A stretch of DNA of 64,000 nt, taken from contig NZ_JABBFZ010000020.1 in the NCBI RefSeq assembly GCF_012927125.1, positions 1-64,000 of the forward strand. Reading direction: 5' to 3'. Positions 32,897-41,889 of the stretch are shown piece after piece. The notes below the pieces were generated by a model. The model did no database searches. It saw only the letters and a program-made list of their open reading frames with translations, and was not told where the DNA came from. Source of the DNA: Paraburkholderia antibiotica (GTDB lineage: Bacteria > Pseudomonadota > Gammaproteobacteria > Burkholderiales > Burkholderiaceae). Each line of letters opens with the position of its first letter. The first letter of the stretch is position 1. Position numbers and translations under genes: made by a program.

Positions 32897-34111
32897 TCAG
32901 TGCGCGTTCGAAGCGGCCACGGCCGACCCGGCCAACGGCGCCTCAGGCGCCGGCTGGGCTTCGGGCGCGGGCCGCGCGTCGACGCGCTGGCCCGGCTGCA
33001 CCTTCTGCCAGCCGTCGACGATCACGCGCTCGCCGACCTTCAGGCCATCGCGCACGGTCCAGCGGCCTTCGCCCTGTTCGCCGAGATCGATGTTGCGGCG
33101 GACCACGGTGCCGTCGTCGGCGACGAGCGCGACACTCGCCACGCCGTTGTCGAGTTGCACCGCGCGCTCGGGAATGCGGATGCCTTGCAGCGTGCCCGCC
33201 GCGATAATGCGCCCGCGCACGAACTGGCCCGGCAACAGCTTGCGGTCCGGATTCGCGAACTGCGCGCGCACCGTCTGCGTGCCGGTGGACGGCTCGACGA
33301 CGAGATCGGCGAAGTCGAGAAAGCCGGGCTCGTTGTAGACCTGGCCGTTGGCGAGGATCAGTTGAACCTCGACGTGCTTCATGCTGGTTGGCTGGCGCGT
33401 GCCCGACTGGATCTGCTGTTCGAGGTCGAGCATCGCGGTGTTCGACTGCGTGAACACCGCGTTGATCGGCGTGAGCTGGTTGACCTGGGTGAGCAGCGTG
33501 GCCGCGCCGGCGCTGACGAGCGCGCCTTCTGTGACGAGCGCGCGGCCCGCGCGGCCGGCGATCGGCGTGCGCACGATGCAGCGATCGAGCCGCAGTTGTG
33601 CGAGCGACACGGCCGCTTGCGCATCGGCGACGTTGGCCTGGGCCTGCTGCATCGTCGCGAGCGCGTCGTCGTATTCCTGCGCGCTGACCGCGTGACGGCC
33701 GACGAGCGGCTTGAAGCGTTCGACCACGGACGCCGCGTTGTCGCGCACCGCGGTCGCGCGCGAGAGCGCCGCCTGAGCCTGCTGCAATTGCGCGCGATAG
33801 TCGCTCGGATCGATCTGGAACAGCGGCGCATTGGCCGGTAGATCGGTGCCTTCCTGATACAGCGTGCGCTGGACGATCCCGTCGACGCGCGCGCGAACCT
33901 CGGCGGTGCGCACGGCCTCGATACGGCCCGGCAATTCGACGACATCGTGTACGGCGGTGGGAGAAACCGTTTCGACCAGCACGGGAACCGGCGGCATCGA
34001 CGCGGCAGTGGGGGCGGCCGACCGGTCGTTACAGGCGGCGAGCAGAAGCGGCAAACCGGTGATCAGAAGCGATACGGCACGACTACGCAGGCGGAATGCG
34101 GAGCAAAGCAA
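32897..34111 (-). CDS. RND efflux periplasmic adaptor (membrane fusion protein)
   Basis: The 404-residue protein has a lipoprotein signal (LLITGLPLLLAAC), barrel-sandwich half motifs (VELPGRIEAVRTAEVRARVD, then RTPIAGRAGRALVTEGALVS) around a coiled-coil hairpin, and a C-terminal barrel with LPGQFVRGRI. This is the AcrA/MexA pattern. It bridges the pump and the NodT channel in the periplasm. The start is TTG at 34111, set six bases after a perfect AAGGAG. It is the first gene of the operon, 11 bases upstream of the pump gene. No linked regulator gene was found. Confidence 0.92.
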   Translation of the reverse strand: MLCSAFRLRSRAVSLLITGLPLLLAACNDRSAAPTAASMPPVPVLVETVSPTAVHDVVELPGRIEAVRTAEVRARVDGIVQRTLYQEGTDLPANAPLFQIDPSDYRAQLQQAQAALSRATAVRDNAASVVERFKPLVGRHAVSAQEYDDALATMQQAQANVADAQAAVSLAQLRLDRCIVRTPIAGRAGRALVTEGALVSAGAATLLTQVNQLTPINAVFTQSNTAMLDLEQQIQSGTRQPTSMKHVEVQLILANGQVYNEPGFLDFADLVVEPSTGTQTVRAQFANPDRKLLPGQFVRGRIIAAGTLQGIRIPERAVQLDNGVASVALVADDGTVVRRNIDLGEQGEGRWTVRDGLKVGERVIVDGWQKVQPGQRVDARPAPEAQPAPEAPLAGSAVAASNAH

Positions 34112-34531
34112 GAGAAACTCCTTGTTAAGGCAGTCTTTTTTTGCACGTGAGATCGATTACGGCTTGGCGGTTTACAGACGAATTAGCTATTGAAAATAGG
34201 CAGGGGCGCAAGTGTGCCCGAAAAGCTGCCCGGAAAAGATTTTCGTTGATCGTACCGTGTCTGGGTGACTTGTCAATTTATTCCTGGCCACGGCGAGGGA
34301 AATGGCCTTGTTTTGCGTCGTATAACCTTGCAGCGCGGGGGATTTCGGAGGACGCAGGTGAGACGACGGGGAGGGTGTTACGAATTTCTTTTACAGATCA
34401 AAGACCATTGGTATTGGAAAAACCTGAAAAAAGAAATGACGGATTATGGATATCCGGTATTGGCCGACCGTTGCAGATACAACCGGTCGCCGCTGCCTGA
34501 CAGGAGAAAGCGGAAGAAAGAGGAAGAAAGC
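34112..34531. other. Intergenic region upstream of the efflux operon
   Basis: About 420 bases with lower GC than the neighbours. It must hold the efflux promoter (minus strand). Open frames here are short, basic and lack ribosome-binding sites, so none is called. No regulator gene is adjacent. Confidence 0.4.
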
Positions 34532-34554
34532 AGGGCGCAGCAGGCGTGCGCCCT
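34532..34554 (-). terminator. Terminator of the amino-acid permease gene
   Basis: An 8-bp stem AGGGCGCA / TGCGCCCT is followed on the minus strand by a T-rich tail (GCTTTCTTCC...) twelve bases after the permease stop. On the plus strand it is followed by TTTCT, so it may act both ways. Confidence 0.55.
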
Positions 34555-34565
34555 TTCTCATCGGC

Positions 34566-36032
34566 TCACTTGCTCCGGTTCTCGGGATGCCGGAGCACCG
34601 AATGATGACGCCCGTACGTCAGGTAGATCGCCATGCCGATCACCAGCCATACGAGCAGCCGCATCCACGTGACGAGCGGCAGGCCGGCCATCAGCAACAG
34701 ACAGAACAGGATGCCTAGCACCGGCACGACCGGTACGCCGGGCGCGCGGAACGGCCGCGTCGCGTCGGAGTCGCTGCGGCGTAGATAGATCACCGCGCCG
34801 CACACGAGGATGAACGCGAACAGCGTGCCGATGCTGACCATTTCACCGAGCACGCCGATCGGCGTCAACGCGGCGACAATGGCGACCACGGTGCCGATCA
34901 GCATCTGGCTCAGATACGGCGTATGCAGACGATCGTGCACGCGCGCGAAAAACGGCGGCAGCAGCCCGTCTTGCGACATCGTGAAGAAAATCCGGCTTTG
35001 CCCATATAACAGCACGAGTATCACGGTGGTCAATCCCGTCAGCGCGCCAATTTTGATCAGGATCGCGAACCAGTTCAGACCGATGGCGTCGACGCCCTTG
35101 GCGATCGGATCGGGAACGTTCAACTCGCCGTAGGGCACGAGTCCGGTCAACACGGCCGAGACCAGAATGTAGAGCACCGTGCAGATCACGAGCGAACCGA
35201 GAATGCCGATCGGCATGTCGCGCTGTGGCTGTCGAGCTTCCTGCGCGGCGGTGGACACCGCATCGAAGCCGATGAACGCGAAGAACACCACGGCCGAGCC
35301 ACGCAGAATGCCGCTCAGACCGAAGTTGCCGAACTCTCCGGTGTTGGCCGGAATGAATGGATGCCAGTTTTCCGGCTTGATGAAAAAGAAGCCGATCGCG
35401 ATGAACGCGACCACCACGGTCAGCTTGACCGCAACCATGATGTTGTTGATCCGGGCGGATTCTTTCGTGCCCATCACCAGCATCGTGGTAAGGATCGCGA
35501 CGATCAGGATCGCCGGCAGATTGATCAGGCCCGTGACCGTCGAACCGTCGGCGAGCTTGACGACCGTGCCGGGCGCGGCGGTGAGGGTGGGAGGAAGGTC
35601 GATGCCAACGTTACGCAGCAGGCTCACGATATAGCCCGACCAGCCGACCGCGACGGTGGCCGCGCCCATCGCGTACTCAAGGATCAGGTCCCAGCCGATG
35701 ATCCACGCGAAGATCTCGCCGAGCGTCGCATACGTATAGGTGTAGCTGCTGCCGCATACCGGCAACATCGCCGCGAGTTCCGAGTAACACAGGCCGACGA
35801 ATGCGCACGCTATGCCGCCCAGCACGAAAGACAGCGTGATGCTCGGTCCCGCGAATTGCGCGGCGGCTGTACCAGTCAGCACGAAGATGCCGGCGCCGAT
35901 GATCGCGCCGATGCCCATCGCGGTGATGCTGGTCGCGCCGAGCGTCTTCGACAGTTTGTGGCCTTCCTCCACATCGGCGCTGCCGACGATATCGGCGACG
36001 GTTTTCCGTGCCATGTAACCCGTATCGGCCAT
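34566..36032 (-). CDS. APC family amino-acid permease (CAT/YfnA type)
   Basis: The protein has 488 residues and about twelve to fourteen membrane helices. The substrate-binding stretch GIGAIIGAGIFVLTGTAAA in helix 1 and FFAFIGFDAVSTAAQEARQP in helix 6 are the hallmarks of APC/CAT cationic amino-acid transporters. The C-terminus is short and basic. It should import amino acids by proton or cation symport in the inner membrane. The gene is monocistronic. The exact amino acid is not determined by the sequence. Confidence 0.88.
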   Translation of the reverse strand: MADTGYMARKTVADIVGSADVEEGHKLSKTLGATSITAMGIGAIIGAGIFVLTGTAAAQFAGPSITLSFVLGGIACAFVGLCYSELAAMLPVCGSSYTYTYATLGEIFAWIIGWDLILEYAMGAATVAVGWSGYIVSLLRNVGIDLPPTLTAAPGTVVKLADGSTVTGLINLPAILIVAILTTMLVMGTKESARINNIMVAVKLTVVVAFIAIGFFFIKPENWHPFIPANTGEFGNFGLSGILRGSAVVFFAFIGFDAVSTAAQEARQPQRDMPIGILGSLVICTVLYILVSAVLTGLVPYGELNVPDPIAKGVDAIGLNWFAILIKIGALTGLTTVILVLLYGQSRIFFTMSQDGLLPPFFARVHDRLHTPYLSQMLIGTVVAIVAALTPIGVLGEMVSIGTLFAFILVCGAVIYLRRSDSDATRPFRAPGVPVVPVLGILFCLLLMAGLPLVTWMRLLVWLVIGMAIYLTYGRHHSVLRHPENRSK

Positions 36033-36409
36033 GATGAGTCGTCCCGTTCAAATGGTGACTGGGCACGAACCGGCTCGGCTTGCGACGGTTCGCGAAGCAC
36101 GACAAACAGCGCTTTCATCGCGTACAGCAACGGCCACAGCGACAAATAACGTGTGGCGGAAGAAAGTCTGAATTCAGTGTAGGCCGGTTTAAAAGCAAAG
36201 GAAATGTTCGCCGCAGCGGGCGTCGGTGAGCGGGCAGGGGCAACGCGCGGCACGCTCGCATTGGGTCGGGCGTGCCGCGCGCGTGAGAGACGATTCGCGG
36301 ACTGCGGATCGCAAGGCCTCCTATTCATTGCGGAATAGAAGGCTCTCGCGATGTGCGCCTGCGGAATCGAGCGGTAGGAGCGGGCGAATTCAGTCCTGCG
36401 CGACGGCGC
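36033..36409. promoter_or_regulatory. Upstream region of the permease with a degraded operator-like palindrome
   Basis: Of 377 bases, 36321-36338 reads CTATTC-ATTGCG-GAATAG. Its outer arms match the CTATTC...GAATAG arms of the palindrome at 45011-45031, with a centre shorter by three bases. Nothing else was recognised; the permease promoter lies close to 36033. Confidence 0.35.
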
Positions 36410-37138
36410 TCAACGGATGCGTCCGCGCCGCAGCATTTCGCTCAGTCCGAGCGAATGGCCGGGATCGTAGTAGTGGATCAGCAAAGTGCGGCGCTGCCCG
36501 TCCTGCACGTCGAGATTCGCGTGCTGGAGTGCAAATCCATTGAACTCATAGACGCTACCGACCTGCACCGGAATGCGTCTGCAGTTGCCCACGCGCAGGT
36601 CGTGCAGCGTGTGCCAGCTGCGCCAGTTGAACGGTAGACTGCGCAGGAAACCGTGACGCAGCTTGCAGATCACGTTGGTGAGCGTCGTGACCGACAGGCG
36701 CGGCTTGCGGTACATCACGAGGTCGCCGTTGTGGACGCCGTCGGGCGCGAGTTGCAGCGGAATCAACAGCGTCAGCAGATGCGAGTCGTAATGACGGCAA
36801 TGACTTTCCGCTAGCGTGGCGATGCTGGAGCACCGCAGCACGTGAAATGGCTCCGTCGGTAAATCTGTCTGACCGCCTTCGGCGACCAGCGCACGCGTAT
36901 TCGCGCAGATTTTCTGCTCGAGCTCCCGGAACGCTTCGCCTCGACGCAGTATCTCGGCAATCTTCGCGCCCGATTGAGAACGCTGTGGCACGTTGCCGAA
37001 CGAATGGTCGATGACCTCGTTTATTTCGGCAATTGTTTGCAGCGGAATCACGTCATGAAATGACTTCAAAGCGACGCTTTTGTCGATTCGAATCCGTTTT
37101 GCTACTGTGTGACCACGCACGTCTGTCAGGGATTGCAT
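36410..37138 (-). CDS. Putative 2-oxoglutarate/Fe(II)-type oxygenase
   Basis: I do not recognise a named family for this 242-residue protein. Its second half has HYDSHLLTLLIPLQL (His116, Asp118), a NGDLVMYRKP turn, and GSVYEFNGFALQHANLD (His206) followed by QRRTLLIHYYD (Arg216/217). This gives the His-X-Asp...His...Arg order of Fe(II)/2-oxoglutarate oxygenases on a jelly-roll fold. If so, it hydroxylates a small molecule or peptide; substrate unknown. The gene stands alone and has lower GC upstream. AAGGGAA precedes the ATG. Confidence 0.5.
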   Translation of the reverse strand: MQSLTDVRGHTVAKRIRIDKSVALKSFHDVIPLQTIAEINEVIDHSFGNVPQRSQSGAKIAEILRRGEAFRELEQKICANTRALVAEGGQTDLPTEPFHVLRCSSIATLAESHCRHYDSHLLTLLIPLQLAPDGVHNGDLVMYRKPRLSVTTLTNVICKLRHGFLRSLPFNWRSWHTLHDLRVGNCRRIPVQVGSVYEFNGFALQHANLDVQDGQRRTLLIHYYDPGHSLGLSEMLRRGRIR

Positions 37139-37700
37139 AGCGATGAATTCCCTTCGTATTTTGATGGACGACCCGTATGAAAATTATGCTTTACCCGTTT
37201 GGGGCAATGTACACCAGCGTACACATCGCCATGAAGCATTTGAACGCGCTTACCGAACGGTAAATTGATTTTCTCTCAATCGATTTGGCTATGTTTAGGC
37301 TCTGATTGAATTTGATTTGGGCAAGTGGATTTGTGCTTGAGTTTGGCGAAAAACAGGGGTGTCGGACGATGATCGGCTGACGAAAAATGTTGATAAATTA
37401 TGTTATGTCAAATTATGAATCGCAGTAGCCAACCCCATGGCTCGTCCGCCTCACCGGTTTCAATTGCGCATACGGCGTGCCAGCTATGGCCGTTATGAAG
37501 TCCCGGTGATGCTGCCGTCGACGCGAACCAGGGACAGGCTCTTCGATAACAGCCGATCTGACCGGTTTCGTGTTGCTCAACCACACGGTTGATAATTTTT
37601 ACCGAATTCCGTCCAGCTCAACTTGTGAGGAAGTACATATAACGGCGTATTACCGGTAGCCGTAGGTTCACGCGATAACGACAAAACCACCGGTAAAGCC
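37139..37700. other. Intergenic AT-rich region
   Basis: About 560 bases of mixed composition, clearly AT-rich from 37150 to 37430. A 51-codon frame from ATG 37438 and a minus-strand frame at 37577-37777 both lack a ribosome-binding site and a known domain. The stretch may be a decayed gene plus the promoter of the oxygenase-like gene. Confidence 0.35.
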
Positions 37701-38696
37701 TCATACGCTTGCCCGAGCCTTCGCCGTAAACTGCGGCGCCAATTGAGCTTCAGACCAGCGAAACGGCAGCACGCCACGACTGCGATGTATGCCGGTCACC
37801 TTGAATCGCACCAGCCGCTGTGCGCCCGCGAATGCATCGAGTTCGGTGCCATCCCAGACGATCTCCGCTCGCACGGCCAGATGCAGCAGATCCCCGCTCT
37901 CGAAGTCGATAAACAGCAGGCCGGCGCGCGAGTCGTGAAGCAGATTGCCGATCGTGTTGAAAAAGCGGTTGCCGCTGTAATCGGGGGTAGTCAGCGTAGT
38001 CGCGTCGTCGACGCGAACGAAGCCCGGCGGGCCGCCGCGGTGCGAAACGTCGACACCTCGCGCGAGCCCTGCCTCCTCGCTCAGATTTGCGCTGGCGATA
38101 AAGAACGTATCGGCGCGCGCGATTAATTCGCGGTCCGCCTGACTCAACTGCGTGACGCTTTCCGCTTGCGCGTGCGCATCGGAGCGCGGGCTCTTCGCAT
38201 CCTGCTCGATAAACGACGGCGTACGGCTCTGGATGTACTTCGGACAATTGCCGAAGCTCTGCATCACGTCGATCTGCAACGTCCCACCGTCCACGGAGCG
38301 CACCACGCCGTTCACGCGATTGCGTCGCCGCGTAGCCGGCTCGATGCCCAGCGCACCGAGCATCGACCCTGCGTGCCAGTCACCGGCGAGCGGGTCGCCG
38401 GCCAATTCACCGCCGTCGATGCGTAGCGTCCGCTCATCCGGCGACGACACGAAGCCCGGCGCGCCCGCTCGCAACGTCGCCCACGGCTGGCCCTGCGCAT
38501 CGACGCCGCCGAGCACGATAAACGGCTGCGTCGTGAAGAACTCGCGATGCTGTTCGGGCATGAAGCGACGAATCCCGCGACGTCCGATCGCCTCGGCCAC
38601 ATCGCGCACACCCGCGCGTTGCTGGGCAGCCTGCTCGCCGGCGTGAAACGGCGACGTCCCGGTGCCCCAGCCATCCAGCGGCATGAAGTCGGACAT
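37701..38696 (-). CDS. Pyridoxamine 5'-phosphate oxidase-like FMN-binding protein
   Basis: The 331-residue protein has two split-barrel halves: FFTTQPFIVLGGVDAQGQPW with a typical FMN-type strand, and ADTFFIASANLSEEAGL with RFFNTIGNLLHDSRAGLLFID. This is the pattern of PNPOx-like flavin proteins of about 330 residues found next to GST genes. It may reduce or bind a small electrophile; the real substrate is unknown. AGGAG before the ATG at 38696 fixes the start and excludes the longer frame. It lies downstream of the GST gene on the same strand, so the two are co-transcribed. Confidence 0.75.
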   Translation of the reverse strand: MSDFMPLDGWGTGTSPFHAGEQAAQQRAGVRDVAEAIGRRGIRRFMPEQHREFFTTQPFIVLGGVDAQGQPWATLRAGAPGFVSSPDERTLRIDGGELAGDPLAGDWHAGSMLGALGIEPATRRRNRVNGVVRSVDGGTLQIDVMQSFGNCPKYIQSRTPSFIEQDAKSPRSDAHAQAESVTQLSQADRELIARADTFFIASANLSEEAGLARGVDVSHRGGPPGFVRVDDATTLTTPDYSGNRFFNTIGNLLHDSRAGLLFIDFESGDLLHLAVRAEIVWDGTELDAFAGAQRLVRFKVTGIHRSRGVLPFRWSEAQLAPQFTAKARASV

Positions 38697-38736
38697 GATT
38701 GGACTCCTATGCAATGACGAAAACACAGAAACACGA

Positions 38737-39405
38737 TCACGCAGCGAGCAATCCCGCTTTCGTCGACGGCATCGCAACGAAACGCGGCAGCGCCTCCACA
38801 CGACGCAGCCACGCGCGAATGTGCGGATACGGCTCCAGCGACACCCCGCCCTCCGGCGCATGCGCGATATACGTGTGCGCGGCGATATCGGCGATCGTCA
38901 CGTGCTCGCCGGCGACGAACGGTTTGTCCGCGAGTTCCTTGTCGACGACGTCGAACAGCTTCGTCGCGATCTGCTTCGCGCGCTCGTGATCGAGCGGCGC
39001 GCCGAACACCGTAACGAGCCGCGCGGTGCACGGCCCATAAGCGATCTGTCCGGCCGCAAGCGACAGCCAGCGTTGCACGGCCGCGGCGCCGAGCGGATCC
39101 TCCGGCAGCCAAGACGCGTCGCCGTAACGCTTCGCCAGATAAACGAGAATCGCGTTCGAATCGAACAGCGTCACCTCGCCGTCCTGAATCGTCGGCACCT
39201 GACCGAACGGGTTCAGCGCAAGGTACTCGGGCTTGCGGTTGTCGCCGGCCTTCATGTTCAGCTCGACGATCTCGAACGGCAGATCGAGCAGCGACAGAAA
39301 CAGCTTCACGCGATGACCGTGGCCGGAAAGCAGCGTGGTATACAGCTTGATCGGTTGCGCGGGTTTAGTGGCTTGAGTGTGCTGGGTAGTTTGGGTGGCA
39401 GACAT
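38737..39405 (-). CDS. Glutathione S-transferase
   Basis: The 222-residue protein has an N-terminal thioredoxin-like domain (IKLYTTLLSGHGHRVKLFLS) with NPFGQVPTIQDGEVTLFDSN for glutathione binding. The helical C-terminal domain contains FVAGEHVTIADIAAHTY. It conjugates or reduces electrophiles with glutathione in the cytoplasm. An earlier start would add an arginine-rich leader, so the ATG at 39405 is preferred. It is divergent from a LysR gene and heads a two-gene operon with the PNPOx-like gene. Confidence 0.88.
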   Translation of the reverse strand: MSATQTTQHTQATKPAQPIKLYTTLLSGHGHRVKLFLSLLDLPFEIVELNMKAGDNRKPEYLALNPFGQVPTIQDGEVTLFDSNAILVYLAKRYGDASWLPEDPLGAAAVQRWLSLAAGQIAYGPCTARLVTVFGAPLDHERAKQIATKLFDVVDKELADKPFVAGEHVTIADIAAHTYIAHAPEGGVSLEPYPHIRAWLRRVEALPRFVAMPSTKAGLLAA

Positions 39406-39527
39406 GACGGACTCCGCGTGCGGTGATGCATACGATGAAGGAATGTGACGAGGATAAAGCGTAGGCATCGCCGCGCGGAAGCCCGATAATCCGGGAAACA
39501 CAGTCAAGCGAAGATGGACAATCGATC

Positions 39528-40442
39528 ATGGCCGATGTGCGCAACGTCAACCTCAACCGTCTCGCGATCTTCGTCGCGGTAGTCGATGCGGGCTCGCTGA
39601 GCGCTGCCGCCACGCGGCTCGGACTCGCCAAAACGATGGTCAGCACGCATATGCAGCGGCTCGAAGCCGAAGTCGGCGCGAGTCTGCTCGTGCGCACCAC
39701 GCGGCGGCTCGGCGTGACCGAAGCGGGCCGCGCGTTTTACGACGCGAGCGTGAAGATCCTGCATGCGGCAGAGGAAGCATTGAATGCGCTCGGCGCGGAA
39801 ACGTCGGCGCTGCGCGGCACGCTGCGTGTTAGTACACCGATCGATTACGGTACGCTCGTCGTCGCGCCGGCGCTGGTCGAATTGCGCCGCACGCATCCGC
39901 AGCTCGATGTCGAGTTACTGAGCAACGACCGGTACGTCGATCTGATTGCCGAGGGTATCGACATCGCGATCCGTCTCGGGCGACTCGCGGATTCGAACTA
40001 TCGCGCGGTGAAACTGGGCAGTTTCGTCAAATGGCTGGTGGCTAGTCCCGCATTCCTGCAAACGGTGGCGATGCCGTGCTCACCATCCGAGTTGACCGCA
40101 CTGCCCTATTGCGCGCTATCGGTATTGCCGAAGCCGTTGACGCTCGAATTGCGCCACGTCGATGGCAAGTCCGCAAGCGTGCGCTGCGAAGCCGCGCTAC
40201 TCGTCAACACCGCCGATGCGTGCCGCGCGGCAACGCTCGCGGGTGGCGGCATCGCGTTGCTCACGGACTTTTCGATCGCCGACGACATCGCCGCGGGCCG
40301 ACTGATCCGGCTGCTGCCCGAATGGTCGACCGCACCGGCCAGCATCCAGGCGGTATTTCCGCCGACCAGTCATCCGCCGGCCAAGGTACGTGCGCTGATC
40401 GACACGTTGAAACGTAGGCTCGCGACTGACCGTGCGGATTAG
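39528..40442 (+). CDS. LysR family transcriptional regulator
   Basis: The 304-residue protein has the LysR helix-turn-helix FVAVVDAGSLSAAATRLGLA followed by KTMVSTHMQRLEAEVG near residues 15-55, and the effector domain with LRGTLRVSTPIDYGTL. It resembles the CrgA-type subgroup. It lies 122 bases from the divergent GST operon, the usual arrangement for a LysR regulator and its target, so it more likely controls that operon than the beta-lactamase gene downstream. Confidence 0.9.
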   Translation: MADVRNVNLNRLAIFVAVVDAGSLSAAATRLGLAKTMVSTHMQRLEAEVGASLLVRTTRRLGVTEAGRAFYDASVKILHAAEEALNALGAETSALRGTLRVSTPIDYGTLVVAPALVELRRTHPQLDVELLSNDRYVDLIAEGIDIAIRLGRLADSNYRAVKLGSFVKWLVASPAFLQTVAMPCSPSELTALPYCALSVLPKPLTLELRHVDGKSASVRCEAALLVNTADACRAATLAGGGIALLTDFSIADDIAAGRLIRLLPEWSTAPASIQAVFPPTSHPPAKVRALIDTLKRRLATDRAD

Positions 40443-40661
40443 CGTGAACGACGCGTCGAGCGAACTCATGAACATTTGCATCTGCAAGGCATCGCATCTG
40501 CCCGCATGCTCGCGCCCATAACTTTTTCTTTAGCGTCGCGCAACTTATCCTCGTTTGTCAGCGGATCGTAAAAGCCGGATAGTGCTGCGTCACCGACTGC
40601 ACAAGCAGTCACCTGGTGTACCGCTCAACTCCGCTCCACTCTGCTCAAGGAACCGTTGCCG

Positions 40662-41843
40662 ATGAAGTCCAAAACACTCAAGCTCATCACGACCGCCACT
40701 TTCGCGCTGTTCGCGCTCAGCACGACCTCGCCTGCCAGTCGCGCGGCCGAGGTCGGCACCGATGCGATCAAACCCACCGTCGATGCGGCGATCCGCCCGC
40801 TGATGGCGCAATACCACATCGCCGGGATGGCGGTCGGCGTGATCGAAAACGGCAAGCCGTACGTGTACAACTATGGCGTCGCATCGACGCAGACCGGCAA
40901 ACCTGTCACCCGCGACACGCTGTTCGAAATCGGCTCCGTCAGCAAGACCTTCACGGCGACGCTTGCATCCTATGCACAACTGAACGGTAAGCTGTCGCTA
41001 TCGGACGGCACCGAGCGCTATCTGCCGACGCTGCAAGGCCGCCCGTTCGGCAAGGTCAGCCTGCTGAATCTCGGCACGCACACGCCGGGCGGCTTGCCGT
41101 TGCAAGTACCCGACGACATCCATAACAACGCGCAATTGCTGCAGTACTTCAGCAACTGGCAACCCGCTCATCCGCCGGGTACTTTCCGCACTTATTCGAA
41201 TCCTGGCATCGGCACGCTCGGCCTGATCGCTGCAAAGAGCATGGGGCAGGACTTCACCGCGCTGATGGAGCAACGCGTGTTTCCCGCGCTCGGCATGACG
41301 AGTACTTATCTACATGTGCCGGCGGCAAAAATGCCGGACTACGCACAGGGCTACACTAAGGACGGCACACCGACCCGCCTGACCGGCGGCGTGATCTCCG
41401 CGGAAGCGTACGGCATCAGGACGACCGCGCCGGACCTGCTGCGTTTCGTGCAGGCGAACATGAACCTGATTCCGATCGACAGCACGTTCCAGCGCGCGAT
41501 CACCGCGACGCACACCGGTTACTTTCAGGCCAGCACCTTCACACAGGATCTGATCTGGGAACAGTATCCGTATCCGGTTGCGCTGAAGGCCTTGCAGGCG
41601 GGCAATTCGCCGGAAGTAGTTTCAAACGGAATGCCCGCGACGGAAATCAAACCGCCGCTGCCGCCGCAGCAGAACGTCTGGATCAACAAGACCGGCTCGA
41701 CCAACGGCTTCGGTACGTACGTCGCGTTCGTGCCGGAAAAGCGACTCGGCATCGTGATGCTCGCGAACCGCAATTTTCCGCTCGAAGCACGTGTGACGGC
41801 CGCGTATCAGATCCTCACGGCACTCGCCGGCAGCGCGCACTAA
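40662..41843 (+). CDS. ampC: Class C beta-lactamase (AmpC type)
   Basis: The 393-residue precursor has a signal peptide ending near SPASRAAE. Active-site motifs are complete: Ser92-Val-Ser-Lys95, Tyr178-Ser-Asn180 and Lys343-Thr-Gly345. Flanking sequence (LFEIGSVSKTFTATLA, VWINKTGSTNGFGTY) agrees with AmpC enzymes that open beta-lactam rings in the periplasm. The start ATG at 40662 lies nine bases after AAGGAA; an in-frame TTG at 40656 is too close. A divergent ampR is absent. The LysR gene upstream points the same way, so induction may differ from the classic system. Confidence 0.9.
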   Translation: MKSKTLKLITTATFALFALSTTSPASRAAEVGTDAIKPTVDAAIRPLMAQYHIAGMAVGVIENGKPYVYNYGVASTQTGKPVTRDTLFEIGSVSKTFTATLASYAQLNGKLSLSDGTERYLPTLQGRPFGKVSLLNLGTHTPGGLPLQVPDDIHNNAQLLQYFSNWQPAHPPGTFRTYSNPGIGTLGLIAAKSMGQDFTALMEQRVFPALGMTSTYLHVPAAKMPDYAQGYTKDGTPTRLTGGVISAEAYGIRTTAPDLLRFVQANMNLIPIDSTFQRAITATHTGYFQASTFTQDLIWEQYPYPVALKALQAGNSPEVVSNGMPATEIKPPLPPQQNVWINKTGSTNGFGTYVAFVPEKRLGIVMLANRNFPLEARVTAAYQILTALAGSAH

Positions 41844-41889
41844 AGCGCCCTCCTCGGCATTGTGAAACGGAGCCAGGTTGCGTCGGCGC

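Noticed and set aside
29610..33338. 1242-codon open frame antisense to the RND pump
   Set aside because: The product is a run of Arg, Ala and Asp/His with no domain. The sense strand encodes a textbook RND transporter.
34141..34718. Open frames upstream of the efflux operon
   Set aside because: Short, basic, without ribosome sites, and one runs into the permease antisense.
37438..37590. 51-codon frame starting MARPPHRFQ
   Set aside because: No ribosome-binding site, no domain; may be gene debris but not supportable.
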